Shown piece after piece: positions 44,680 to 58,390 of a DNA stretch of 64,000 nucleotides. The DNA is taken from the NCBI GenBank assembly GCA_024114885.1, contig CP099418.1, forward strand, positions 2,852,001 through 2,916,000, written 5' to 3'. The notes below the pieces were generated by a model that was not told the DNA's origin, did not search any database, and worked only from the letters and a program-made list of their open reading frames with translations. Position 1 is the first letter of the stretch. Each line of letters begins with the position of its first letter. Source of the DNA: Septoria linicola. Its lineage: Eukaryota; Ascomycota; Dothideomycetes; Mycosphaerellales; Mycosphaerellaceae. The position numbers and the translations under genes are program-made.

Positions 44680-47600
44680 TTATCCTTTCTTCTTTTTCTC
44701 GGAACGGTTAAGTAGGATCTAGATATCGTAGCCTAACTAAGTCGGTTAATCGTCTATATTATCGTCCTCGCTACTACCTAGCGTAGCTAAGGCTCGATAT
44801 CTAGGTATGTTTTTTAAAGATTCCTTATTATACGACGTAGGTAACACTATACCGTTAAGGTCTTCTAAGACGTAAGAAGTAGTACCTTCCTTATACTCTA
44901 AGACTCTATACGGCCCTCGCTACTAGAAGGTAAGCTTGTCCGATCGTAATATCTTAAGATCGTCTTAGTAGATTATAACTAACTGTCCTTTAGTAAACTT
45001 AGCGTAATCTACGTACCTAGAATTATCGTAGCGGTCCTTAGCCTCTTCTTAGATACGTGTCTATCGCTCCGAGACGCTAGTCTCCGTGTCCTATATAGCT
45101 TTAAGCGCTTTAGCCTAAAGGGTAATTAGCTCCTTATACGTACGAACCGATCCCTAATTCTTAACTCTAAAGATATAGTATTCTAACTCGATAGGTAGTA
45201 CTACCTCTCTACCGATTATTAGCTTAGTAGGGGTCTCGCTAGTACTACTATTATAAGTAGTACGCTCCGCTTATAGCATAGCTAGAAGGTATAGTGCCTA
45301 AGCCTATAAACTACCCTTAGATAACTTAGATAGGGTAGATAGGATAGTCTTATGTCCTACCTCTATAATAGCGGCGCTCTATAGTTAGTAGACAGAAATC
45401 CTTAGCCTCTTTACGCTATACGTAGTAAGAAGCGTAGAAACCTCTATACTATTATTAATATTAGTATTATCTAGTATAATCTTAAATAGAGCGCTTTATC
45501 GGTAGTATATATTCTTCTAAAGAAAGTCGGTAATCTACTTCGTAGACATCTTCTTAGTTATACTATCCCCTCGCGTAGTATAATAGTAGATCTTAGCCTC
45601 TAGCTATCGTAATATCTCTTCCCTAGTAATAATTAAGGACCCGCGCTTATCGATATAGACGCTGTCTATATACTAGCGCTCTCCTACAGTTTAGACTTAT
45701 ACCTCTACTATAGGGCTAGGTCGAGGTATACTGTTCCTTAGATTATAGTCCTCGTACTAGCGGAAATATATAGCGTATTACGCGTATATACTGTCCTACT
45801 AGTACTTCGACCTAAGGATATAGTATATAGAATCGGCGTTCCTATAGCTACTTGACTTATAAATCTCCTTAACGATTAGCTTCTATATCGTGTCGTCTTT
45901 AATAACTCTCTACCGAGAGGCCTATCTATATAGCTACTAGTATAGCTTCTTATCGATAACTAAGAACTTCTTAGCTATCTTACTAAAGCGGTAGTATTCT
46001 AACTTAGACATATAATTCGAGCGTCTCTTACGAAGTAGGATAAAGGCGACGGCCTTAGCCTAGTACTTCTATACGCCTAGGTCGCTATTAATATCCTCCT
46101 AGAAGATAGAATCGATTTTATCTCTATTAGGCCCCTAGGGCCGGACGGAAATCCTAGACGTATATACCTAGAAGAAGGCCTTATCTACGAGGGCTTCTTT
46201 ATCCTCGTCCTCTATAATATTATCCTTAGTACTAGCTAGCCTCCTAGATAGCGTATTAGGACTAGTATACTTCCTATCTAGAACGTACCTAACTTTAAAC
46301 GTAAAGAGCCGGATCTACGCGATCTATTACGTAACTATAGTATTAGGCAAATCCGTAGCTCCCTTATTAAGCTAGTAAACGAGCGTGTTAGTATCTACTT
46401 TAAGAATAAAATGTACCCTAAACAGCTAAGGCTTTAACTTAGTAAGTACCTTCTTAACTCTAAGACATTCCTTCTTGTTAGCGCTATACCCTTCCTAGGC
46501 AGTATTCTATATACCGCTCTCGTACCTAGCTAGGTATCTTTGTCTATTAACTATCTATATAAGGATCGCTCCCTATCCGATCTTACTAGTATCTACGGCT
46601 ACGATAATCTCGCTAGCCGCCTTATTATAATTAATAGCTACTAAGGTAGGAGCCTAGATTAGATAACGGACGTAGGTCTACTTCGCCTCCTTATAAACAG
46701 GCGTCTAGACGAATTCCTCGTCCTTCTTTATAAGCCTATATAGCGGGATCGTTATAGTAGTAAAACCTGGGATCTAAATACGGAAGTAGATAGCTATACT
46801 AACGAAAACCTGTACTTCCTTCTAATTAGTTAGCGTCGGCTAGTTAACTAGATTAGCTACTCGGATAGTATCTGGATAGCGCCTCGCGGTATCGGTAACG
46901 TATCCTACTACCTTAATCCTTAGTATTAGAATTTGTAACTTCTTGACTATAATAGTTATACCTACGCGCTTAATGTCTGTAATCACTATATTAAGGTTAA
47001 CGATATACTCTATAATATACCTATAGAGGCCCGGTTCTAACTCCTTATTATTATAAGTAGTCTTTAGACCCTTGACTCTAAAATTATTAAGGAATAGTAG
47101 TACTCTATAGGACAGGTAATCAAATAGTATATAGTTAACTATATAGACAAACTAGGTAATAGAATTAGTCGCCTCTTACGGAATAGTAGTTATCCGAAGT
47201 AATCTAAAGGCGTAGTCGAATCTAGTAAGGTCTCTACTCCCTAGGTCTAATAGAACTTAGTTATAGCTAGAGAAGATATCGAGTATACTAGCTACCTAGT
47301 AACTCGTAAAATGCTTAGAAAATAAGTCTGTATTAGGAGGCAGGTACGTATCTCTGATCGTAACTTTGTTAATTAACTATATATCGTTGATTAGACGATA
47401 CGAACCTATATCCTTCTTAGTAACTAGAAAGTACAGATTACGATAGGCTCTATAGCTAAACTTAAGAGTTCCTATATCTAGACGCTTCTATAGTATCTAC
47501 TCTACTATAGTATAAAGAGATAGGTTCAAGTAGAATCCTAGGTATTACTATAGTATATACTCTACTGTATAGATTATATAAGGAGGCGCTACCTTAGGAC

Positions 47601-47830
47601 GGACTCGCTCGAGATAAGCGAACCTAGTCGCTAGTACCGCTTCTCGGTTAAAGAGTATCTCCTCTAGTATCTAGCGCTCTCTAGGTTATAGTTCTACGCT
47701 AGTAGTAACGCCCACTATTACTTCTAGAGTCAACCTACTCGCCTTTAGTAGGTTAGAGAACTTCTTAATAAGGTACTTACTATCGAACGGCCCTATACCT
47801 AGTAGTAGTTTACTTTCCCGCGCTAGCTAC
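44680..47830 (-). pseudogene. Gypsy A copy 2 pol: RT, RNase H, integrase
   Basis: One frame from before the RT to TAA at 44682-44680. RT: pre-domain VAPPYIIYTVEYIL near 47,560, then YFLVTKKDIGSYRLINDIQ-like near 47,430. RNase H: VAVDTSKIGWGAIL-like near 46,593. Integrase: His/Cys region near 45,850, core, LPIELEYYIFRVK near 45,190 and a GPY/F-like YRVLEYKEGTT segment near 44,880. Unlike copy 1 it lacks the 4-base deletion after RNase H, so the frame is continuous apart from RIP stops. Confidence 0.75.
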
Positions 47831-48129
47831 TCCTACTTCTAACGATAGTTACTACTAGCGCTACTACTATCTATCTAATTCACGCTTAGATCTATAGGCT
47901 TGACCTTGTTTACCTTACGCTTATATATAGTAAAGGCCTAAACCTTTAGGTAGGGATTCCGTAGATAGTAGTATATAGAAGTATAATATATCCTAATATA
48001 GCCGGCCTACCTATTATACTCTACTACTATAAGGATCGTGTTATCTAAAAGGTTATCGCCTCCGTCCTCGATCGCGGTAGATAACTAATCGTCGCTCTAA
48101 GTATCGAGATTTTAGTCCGGCTCTAGAGG

Positions 48130-51100
48130 CCGGACGGAATCGAGGCGTCCTATTAGGCCTAGTCTTCCTATTCCTACTAGAGCTATATAGTAGGCGGATA
48201 TCGCAGTAGCTAGCCCGAGTCCGCCTACTATTTTAAAGCGCTACCTTTACTAAGAAACTTATTAATAGTCTAGTATCCCTAGGTCCTGACCGTGCCTATA
48301 AAGGTAACTAACTCGCTATTCCTATAATAGATAGTACCCTCCTAAGTACTATCGTCGTAGTTCTTAGACTATAGGTAGACCTTTATCGCCTACGCTCTAC
48401 CTAAGAGGACTAGTACTAGTTTAGCGTCCTTAGAAGGTACTAAGATAAAGACTAGTATAACGTATTTAACGCCGAAAACGTTAACGTTTACCTTCCTATA
48501 GATACCTACTATCTAGGCTAGACCTCCTATAGTAGATAGGTTGATCTCTAGAATGTCTATCTAAATAGCTAATCCGTACCTTCTAGCTACTACTCGGTCT
48601 ATTATAGTAGACTTAGTACCTTTATCGATTAAGCCGTCCTTAGTACTAAGCTTACTATTTAACTAAATATCTACCTAGATTAGGGGCGCTACGAGGACGT
48701 CTCGAGTAACGCTAGACAGGTCGACTACCGTTAATTACTCGTATAGCTCCTCTTACAGATTAGCCTTACTAGTATATACTATAATACCTCTATTAACGGT
48801 AACTATATTACATCTCGCGTAAGGTTTATACTAGCCTTTAGGTATTAATTCTCTAAGGAGAGAACATGCTCGGTATAGCGGTAACCTCTATCCCTATATC
48901 TTAGTAGGTAGCCTATTATTAAAGTATTAGCTAAGTTCTATACTAGCTATATAGATATCTATAGTTTAGCGAGTAAGAGCTTCCTATAACTCGTCGTTAT
49001 CTATATAGATAGAAGCCTATAGTCCTTTAAGCGATAGCTTGATACCTCTAAGTATAATATACTTAGTAAGCGTAATAGGAAATAGGGTCTATAGTAGACG
49101 ACGTAGTAGCTTTGTCTCTAGCTTCTAAGCTCTTAGAGCTATATCGTCCTCTACGCGTGCCTTAGACCTTACCTAGTTGTCTAGCCTCTACTTCTTAGAG
49201 GCTTTCTTTACCTTACGAATAGGAGACGCTACTAGAGTAGGTTCCTTATCTTCTATATCCTCGTCGATATAGTCGATAGTACTATCTTCTAACGTCTAAG
49301 ACCTAGTAGTATCTCGCCGCTACTAATCCTCTTCGTTTACCCTATCGACCAAGTCGTCGAATATATCCTTAAGCCTTTTCTTACGAATACTATACCTAGT
49401 TAGCCTACGAGTATACGCGGTATTACGCTAAGCCTAAATTCTTCCTTTAAGTACCTTCTCTTAAGACTTCTAAATTATAGGTACTAGCGCTCGCTTCTCG
49501 GCCTCTTTAGCCTTGCCCTTACTAATCTATACTACGTTAGTACGGATAGGCGCGTCCTTATCTTCTAAATCCTTAACCCTAGTATATCTCCTATTAAGGT
49601 CCTACTCTATAAAGTATACTTTAGGCCTAGGAACACTAATAATCTACGTAGATCGTACGTAGTTAACCTATACGATCTTCGGCGCGCCTATCTAGGTAGT
49701 CGGGCCTCTAGGGCCGGACGGCTTTAATAGTACCGCGGGTGTATTCTAGTAATCTAAGGTACCGCGAGGCGTCTAATCGGAGCTTCTCTTAACGGAACCT
49801 AGAACTACTTACGTTATGTCGCGGTTAGTCTACTATTGACGCTACTTATCGCTTACTAGGTAGTCTAGGTATACTACGGCCTAGCCTCCTATCCTATAAA
49901 GACGTAATACCTAGTTAATATAGAAGATCCGAGGCGTTATCCCGTCCTATTTTAGATACTAGATTATAGTATACTTACCGGTTATACCCTTGACTATTAA
50001 CCTCTTATTAATGTTATAGGTCAACTATCTTTGCGTAATTATATACTCGACTAACGAGTAGAAGTTAGCTACATAGTCTAATCTATAGTAGATATAGTAG
50101 CGACCTTTTATATACTCCGCGACCTATAGCGAAATATACCCTAAGTACGCTCTAATAGTTATAGCCTACTATTACTATTAGTTACTATTATCTTAGATAG
50201 TAGGCGATATATATTGTCTAGTAGGTTAAATAGCCGTAGGGGCCAAGCTATACTCGCTCTTCCGCTTTAGAAGTATTAGATTATTAATAGTCAACTTGTT
50301 AAAGTTACGGACTAGGTCGTTATTAGTCTATATTAGTCTAACTATAACTTCTATAGCTTCTATAGGTCGGCCTTCTATAACAGACTTCTATAAGGACTTA
50401 AGTTAACTATAGTTACGAGCCTGCTCTATCTAGAAACTATCTTCTCCTTTAATAAGGTCCTCGGCTAACTTAAAGATCTTCTCGAATAGTTTATAGGTCT
50501 CTAGCTTATATAGGTAGATTCTATACTTAGTATAGAGTTTCTTAGATATCGCTACCGGCACTCTATTTAGTAAGAGCCTTAATCTCTTACGCTTACTTAT
50601 ATCTTCTAGGTTAATAGAGTCCGAAGTAAGACGGAACTAGCGAAGGAACTCTTTTAAGTTATTACCTTCTACCTTCCTCTTTTAGTAGAGCTACTCTAGG
50701 TACTCCCTAGATCGAATAAGGTAGTAGGTATTACTCTTAATAAAGTAATTAAGGAAGGTAGTCTCGAATATCTCTTATAACTTATACTCTAAACGCCGAA
50801 TCTCTGGACGTAGTATAATATAGTAGTTGATAATAAGGCGCTTAATAGTGTCCTCGTACGAAGGCTCCTAGAGACTATAGTACTTACTTATTAACTTAAA
50901 CCGTTCTAGGAACTTAGTAGTATTTTCTCTAGTAAAGTAGTAGTTTTAATTAGTGCCTAGTATAGGCGGCTTTAGCTTGTTCGCTTCAAGGACTTACTAT
51001 AAGAGAGAAGCGAACTCTAGCTAGGTGCCTATTATAGGTTACTAAACAGGTCCTAACTAAGCCGGCTGTCCTCGAGTGTCGATATATCCTTCTACTAGAA

Positions 51101-51380
51101 CGCTATCTATAGACTAGCTCTTTACCTTAGCATTATTAGAGATCTAGCTATCTATAGGAGAAGATATAATAGGCTAGTTACTTTAGAAGCGGTAGCTTAT
51201 AGTAAGTTAGGTAAGGTAGTAATAGTCGTATTCGTCCGCCTCTTCTATAGGCGTGAAAACAAGTTACTCCTTCGGTCTACGAGTTAAAGAGGTCTAAGGA
51301 CTCGATATATAGCGCTCTAGCGCGCTTGATTCCTCGTCGGGCCCCTAGGGGCTAGACTATCTACGCTAGAGGCGCCTATT
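48130..51380 (-). pseudogene. Gypsy A copy 2 gag-protease frame
   Basis: Counterpart of the copy 1 frame, with no length difference at the anchors checked. The protease motif LIDKGTKSTI near 48,626 keeps its catalytic Asp codon. RT begins in the -1 frame downstream, with the same offset as in copy 1. Start codon not determined. Confidence 0.65.
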
Positions 51381-51841
51381 AGGCAATTTTAACTAAGCTA
51401 GTAACCCTAACCTTTTCTCTAACTTTCTTAATATCCTCTGTCCTAATACGGATATTAAGGATAAACCTTTTATAGCTCCTAGGAAATAGCTACCTTATAG
51501 GTAATCTATAGTAGCTCCTTCCTAGTTAACTAACAATTCTAATTTCCTTAGGTAATTCGGAGCTCGACGCCTCTCCTTAGCTAGTTTTTTAGTGTTAAAC
51601 GTATACCCGTATACGTTTATAGCCTACGCTACGTAGAGTCGGTCGTTACCTTCCCTACGCGCTAGTACTATAGTAGTTCCTAAGGCGTTTCTTTATTCCG
51701 CCTATAATCCTTATAGTACTATATCTTCCTATATAATAAGTCCTTACGCTAAGGCCGCGTTACCTTAGACGTATTACGCGCGATATAGCGCGACTTCTAG
51801 TTTCTTGTAAGGCGTATAGTAGCCCTACCTTCGGCTCCTTA

Positions 51842-52283
51842 TATAGCGCGTAAACCTATAACTAACCTAGGGGTAGTAGTATATAAGTCTATACGTAGGT
51901 CGTAGAGCCGGAGTCGGGCGATAGCCCTACGTAGTAGTTAGTAGTAGGTGTAGTAGGCAGATTAGCGACGTGCCTATAGCGCGTAGTCGCGGAGGTATAC
52001 GTCGGCAGCTATAGTAGGCCGTATAGGCTATAAGCCTATTAGGATCGCGTAGTAGCGGCGCTAGTAGAGGACAGGTAGGAAGTGGAACAAGTTATTAAAC
52101 AATACTGTATTATATGATCGCTAAGTAGTAACCTAAGTAGTCTTCTCTAACCTTAGTAGTAGTAGTATAAAGGATAATTGTCCCTAACCTCTATAGTAAG
52201 CTCGAAAATCGCCCTTATACGTATAGGCGGTAGTAGCCGCTACGGGCCCGCCTACTAGGTATAAAGACGCCTACCGCGTTATA
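51842..52283 (-). repeat. Gypsy A copy 2, 5' LTR
   Basis: 442 bases; followed on the minus strand by taaggagccgaaggtagggct (51841-51821), the primer-binding site candidate shared with copy 1 and family B. Confidence 0.88.
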
Positions 52284-55174
52284 CTAGCGACCGAGTTTGC
52301 TTATCTCGAGCGAGTCTGTCCTAAGATAGCGCCTCCTTATATAATCTATATAGTAGAGTATATACTATAGTAATATCTAGGATTCTACTTAAACCTATCT
52401 CTTCGTACTATAGTAGAGTAGATACTATAGAAGCGTCTAGATATAGGAACTCTTAAGTTTAGCTATAATGCCTATCGTAATCTATACTTTCTAGTCGCTA
52501 AGAAGGATATAGGTTCGTATCGTCTAATTAACGATATATAGTTAATTAATAAGATTACGATTAGAGATACGTACCTACCTCCTAATATAGACTTATTTTC
52601 TAAGTATTTTACTAGTTACTAGGTAGCTAGTATACTTAATATCTTCTCTAGCTATAACTAAGTTCTATTAGACCTAGAGAGTAGGGACCTTACTAGATTC
52701 GACTACGCCTTTAGATTACTTTAGATAATAACTATTCTATAAGAGGCGACTAATTCTATTACCTAGTTTATCTATATAGTTAACTATATACTATTTAATT
52801 ACCTATCCTATAGAGTACTACTATTCTTTAATAATTTTAGAGTTAAGGGTCTAAAGACTACTTATAATAATAAGGAGTTAGAACCGGGCCTCTATAGGTA
52901 TATTATAGAGTATATCGTTAACCTTAATATAGTAATTATAGATATTAAGCGCGCGAGTATAACTATTATAGTTAAGAAGTTATAAATTCTAATACTAAGG
53001 ATTAAGATAGTAGGATACGTTACCGATACTATAGGGCGCTATCTAGATACTATCCGAGTAGCTAATCTAGTTAACTAGCCGACGCTAACTAATTAGAAGG
53101 AAGTACGGGTTTTCGTTAGTATAGTTATCTACTTCCGTATTTAGATCCTAGGTTTTACTACTATAACGATCCTACTATATAGGCTTATAAAGAAGGACGA
53201 GGAATTCGTCTAGACGCCTATTTATAAGGAGGCGAAGTAGATCTACGTCTATTATCTAATCTAGGCTTCTACCTTAGTAGCTATTAATTACGATAAGGTA
53301 GCTAGCGAGATTATCGTAGCTATAGATACTAGTAAGATCGGATAGGGAGCGATTCTTATATAGATAGTTAATAGATAAAGATACCTAGCTAGGTACGAGA
53401 GTAGTACGTAGAATACCGCCTAGGGTATAGCGCTAATAAGAAGGAATGTCTTAGAGTTAAGAAGGTACTTACTAAGTTAAAGCCTTAGCTATTTAAGGTA
53501 TATTTTATTCTTAAAGTAGATACTAATACGCTCGTTTACTAGCTTAATAAAGGAGCTACGGATTTGCCTAATACTATAGTTACGCGATAGATCGCGTAGA
53601 TCCGGCTCTTTATATTTAAAGTTAGGTACGTTCTAGGTAGGAAGTATACTAGTCCTAATACGCTATCTAGGAGGCTAGCTAGTACTAAGGATAATATTAT
53701 AGAGGACGAGGATAAAGAAGCCCTTATAGATAAGGCCTTCTTCTAGGTATATATATCTAGGATTTCTATCTAGCTCTAGAGGCCTAATAGAGATAATATC
53801 GATTCTATCTTCTAGAAGGATATTAATAGCGACCTAGGCGTATAGAAGTACTAGGCTAAAACCGTCGCCTTTATCCTACTTCGTAGGAGACGCTTGAATT
53901 ATATATCTAAGTTAGAATACTACCGTTTTAGTAAGATAGCTAAGAAGTTCTTAGTTATCGATAAGAAGCTATACTAGTAGCTATATAGATAGGCTCCTTA
54001 GTAGAGAGTTATTAAAGACGATACGATATAGAAGCTAATTGTTAAGGAGATCTATAAGTTAAGTAGCTATAGGAACGCTAATTCTATATACTATATCCTT
54101 AGGTTAAAGTACTAGTAGGACAGTATATACGCGTAATACGCTATATATTTCTACTAGTATAAGGACTATAATCTAAGAAATAGTATACCTCGACCTAGCT
54201 TTATAGTAGAGGTATAAGTCTAAACTATAGAAGAGCGCTAGTATATAGATAGCGTCTATATCGATAAGCGAGAGTTTTTAATTATTACTAGAGAAAGAGC
54301 GTTATAATAGCTAGAGGCTAAGATCTACTATTATACTACGCGAGAGGATAGTACGACTAAGAAGATATCTATAAAGTAGATTACCGACTTTCTTTAGAAG
54401 AATATATACTACCGATAGAGCGCTCTATTTAAGATTATACTAGATAATACTAATATTAATAATAGTATAGAGGTTTCTACACTTCTTACTATATATAGCG
54501 TAAAGAGGCTAAGGATTTCTATCTACTAACTATAGAGCGCTACTATTATAGAGGTAGGATATAAGACTATCTTATCTACCCTATCTAAGTTATCTAAGAG
54601 TAGTTTATAGGCTTAGGTACTATATCTTCTAGCTATACTATAGGTAGAGCGTACTACTTATAATAGTAGTACTAGCGAGACCCTTACTAAGCTAATAATC
54701 GGTAGAGAGGTAGTACTACCTATCGAGTTAGAATACTATACTTTTAGAGTTAAGGATTAGGGATTAGTTCGTACGTATAAGGAGCTAATTACTCTTTAGG
54801 CTAAAGTACTTAAAGCTATATAGGATATAGAGAGTAATATCTTAGAGCGATAGACGCGTATCTAAGAAGAAGCTAAAGACCGCTACGATAATTCTAGATA
54901 TATAGATTACGCTAAGTTTACTAAAAGATAGTTAGTTATAATCTACTAAGATAATCTTAAGATATCTCGATTAGACAAGCTTACTTTCTAGTAGCGAGAG
55001 CTGTATAGAGTCTCGGAGTATAAGAAAGGTACTACTTCCTATATCTTAGAAGACCTTAATAGTATAGTGTTACCTACGTCGTATAATAAGGAGTCTTTAA
55101 AGAGTATACCTAGATATCGAGCCTTAGATAACTAGATACTACTTAACTATTCCGAGAAAGAGAAGAAAGGATAA
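52284..55174 (+). pseudogene. Gypsy A copy 1 pol, 3' fragment: RT, RNase H, integrase
   Basis: Resumes exactly at the duplicated ctag. RT: YFLVAKKDIGSYRLIND near 52,485, and FLDD reduced to LFFNNFRVKG near 52,830. RNase H: IIVAIDTSKIG near 53,313. A 4-base deletion near 53,412 relative to copy 2 shifts the frame before integrase. Integrase: zinc region near 54,045, core, LPIELEYYTFRVKD near 54,718, YRVSEYKKGTTSYILEDL near 55,000. The C-terminal tail is shorter by some tens of bases than in copy 2. Ends at TAA 55172-55174. Confidence 0.75.
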
Positions 55175-55594
55175 AAGAGAGAAGAGTTATATATAACCCT
55201 CTCGCTACTTCTAGTCGTCGTAGATATATAGTTTCCTTTATCGATTTCCTTTATTTTACTTACGATATATGCCTTCTTTATAGATTACTTTACTTTACTT
55301 TTTTACTTTACTTTACGAAGTATTTACTAGTTTACTTTACTAGTTTACTTTATATTTACCTACTCTATATTACTTACTATTATTACCTATTTACCCTAGT
55401 CGTAATTTACTTTCTATTAACCCTACTACTCTCTAGAACCTAGATACTTAAGTAACTAGCTACCCCTCTACCTTCTTCTTAATCTTAACTTCCTACTACT
55501 ACCTACTAATAATTATTAGTACTACTAATAACCTCCTCCTACTTCTACTACCTCGAGTCGATTTACTAGGCGTAATCGCGCTAGTACCTATACT
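55175..55594 (+). other. Gypsy A copy 1 spacer with simple repeats
   Basis: Contains repeated tttactttact units around 55,270-55,345 and no frame. It separates pol from the extra ORF. Confidence 0.5.
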
Positions 55595-58336
55595 ATATCG
55601 GTACTAGGTAACGTTAACTTAAATAGCCTAAACGGCCTCTCTATCTAGGTAAGAAATATTATCTAGAATATTATATAAACTAAGGATATTATTACCGGTA
55701 TAGCTATAATTAAAGATAACGTAGAGAGGTATATAGTAGCGATAGAGATTATTAATTACTACGACCGAGCCTTCTCTAGGCTATATAATATAGCGCGCCT
55801 ACTCTAGAAGGGAATTAAGAAGATTAATAAGAAGTTCTTAGACAAGGAGTTAAAATAGGCAAACTCGAGTTTTAAGAACGCTATATAGTAGAGAGTAAAA
55901 GATTAATAGGTAATTAACTACGTCTTCGCTTATATCGAGATAGAGTAGGAGGTAAGATATAGAAATAGTAAAACTATTCGTCTCTACCTCGAGAATTACC
56001 TAAAGACAGTAAAGAACTTCTTAGCCTATATAGATAGCGCTACTATAAACAAGCTTAACGTAGATACTACTACGTATCTACTCGCTAAGGCTATCCTTTA
56101 GCGCCTCCTTAACCTAGCTAATAATCGCTCGAAAGAATACTACTCTATCGACTTAGATTTCGTTAAGCTAAAGAGTATAGAAGGACGCGAGGAGGTTTAG
56201 TAGATTAATACCTTAGGTAATAAAGTAAAGTAGTTAATAAAGAAGCGTAATCTATAGTTTAAGGATAGGATTATCTAGCCTATCGAGATATCTCTACTAG
56301 CTATAGATAGGCTCTTAGGTAGAGAGAGAGCCTTTTCTTTAATAGTAGTATTACCTCGAGTTACGAGAGTAGCTACTAAGATCTAAGAAGATACTAAGAA
56401 AGCTACTACTACTCTCGTAGGTCTGTCTAGCTCTAGAGGCCTAACTAGAAATTAGCGCTACTCGACTATAGGAAGCGGCGCGTCTACTCCTATACCTATT
56501 AGAAGCTACTAAACCTCTAGCGTTAACTCGCGCCTAAGTAAAGTTAGTAACCTAGGCCTATCTTCTCTACTTAGTAGTAGCCCTTACTCTTATAACCGCT
56601 ACGATATTAGATAAAACTGCCTACTCTACGCTACTATTAATACCTAGAGCTTAAAGGTATAGGTCTTTAAAGCGCTTATCGCTATAAAGGTTAAAGAGTA
56701 TAGTTTAAAGGATATTAACCTAAATAAGTATAGTCTCTACTTCTAGTACCTACGAAATACTACTAGAGGAGCGTTCGGCCTCAAGAATAGTAAGGTTAAC
56801 TAACTAACGCTGTTTCGGAGATTTAGACTCTATATACGTATCTAGGATTTAACTAAACTCTAAGTAGAGTACCTAAATTAGTTTTTAGTATAACGCTAAG
56901 CGGCCTACTCTAGCGATACTCTAAGTACTCTACGTTACTTAGCTACTAAAGGAACGAGATATAATAACCTACCTAGATACTTTACCTATACTAATCTAGT
57001 TACTTATATTATAGATAAGAGTAAGCTACTAAAGCTAGTACTAGAGGCATACTTTAGAGAAGGTATAGTTACGTACGACTTATTTAGTTAGTTAGAGCTA
57101 GTTAAGGACCTAATTAGTAAAAAGTTTACTATATACGACTAGTATCTATATAAGATTAGTAGTAATCGTAATATAGGCTAGTATAGGAACATGTTCTATA
57201 GTAGTATTTAGTAGTTAATTCGCTAGGACCCTATATACTAGATAATATATATCTACTACCGACTAGATTACGCTACGAACCTAGTTTCCTATCTATACTA
57301 TACTAAGTATATCTATCTACTAATAAAGAGTAGGTCCGATTAGTCTTATAAGAGTTTCTAGTATATCGACCTTAGTATTATAGATATAGCTAGAGGCTAT
57401 AGTATATCGTAAGTTTAGAGTACAGTTTCCTTTATAAATAAGACCTATACTAATTATACTAAATTAGTTAAAAGTCTATACTACTAACGAGTTTTTATAG
57501 TATAGGTAGAGAGACTAGGAGATAGAGGATTACTTAGTAAAGGCTTCGTAGAGGATATTAGAGAGAGGCACGTATAGAAGAAAGATATTAACCTACTAAG
57601 TCCTACCTAGGAATATACTAGGAGATAGTCTATAGTACTAGTAAAGTAGGGAGAGGCTAGAGTATCGTCCTCTATACTACTATATAGTTCTAAGGAAAAT
57701 AAGGTCGATAAGCGGATAACTATCCTACTTTAGTTTTATAAAGTAGACCTAGATACTAACTACCTCGAGATTAGAGAAGCTTCTAGTACGTACTCTTAGC
57801 TACGAGACGCTTACTACGACCTTATACCTAGGTATACCTCTCTATCTAGTTACTCTAACCGCTATAGAGTAATCCCCTACCGCTTCTCTACTTTAGATAA
57901 GTTAATACTAGCTATATATCTTAGTTAGGCCCTTATAGGTATATAACGCTAGGACGATCCTATAGTAGTCTTCGATACTATAGGCTAGATTACCTACCTC
58001 GTCGACGTATTCTATACCTGTTTAGAGGCCTACTATAAGTCTACGCTAAGTAACTATCGTATCCTTATAGCCTATATTAAAGACCTAGAGACTATAATAT
58101 TCCTAGAGACTAGTTTCTACGCTAATAATAAGGATTTTATAAAGCGACTAGTAGCTAACTTCTCTACTACTACCGATATAGGAGAGCTCTTTAAGTAGGC
58201 TAATAATAACTAGGTAGCTAGGCGTAGATTCTATCTAGCCTCTAGAAGCCTAATAGAGTAGCGCGAGGACTAATAAGATATAGGGATATAGAGGTATAGA
58301 GGGGAGTTTAAGAGAGACGATAACTTGTTTCTATAA
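55595..58336 (+). pseudogene. Gypsy A copy 1 extra ORF, 914 codons, unknown function
   Basis: Same frame and length as the copy 2 version; the frame was checked at 55,601, 56,162 and 58,142. The start codon is ATA where copy 2 has ATG. Stops are RIP-type only, with no indel over 2,742 bases although pol in the same copy has suffered several. Product features are as described for copy 2. It ends 54 bases before the 3' LTR. Confidence 0.62.
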
Positions 58337-58390
58337 TACTCTATACTATTATTTTTAATATCTCTAGCGAGACTTCTATAGAGGGAAGGA

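Larger units (their letters stand above)
41002..52283 (-). mobile_element. Ty3/gypsy retrotransposon, family A copy 2, full length, inverted
   Basis: 11,282-base element on the minus strand with 442-base LTRs (41002-41443 and 51842-52283) and TSD ctag (40998-41001, 52284-52287), inserted into pol of copy 1. The uninterrupted sequence of the site is present in copy 2 itself near 47,630, confirming the junctions. It is the innermost and thus youngest element here and is less heavily mutated: the protease Asp and the ATG of the extra frame survive. Confidence 0.9.
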
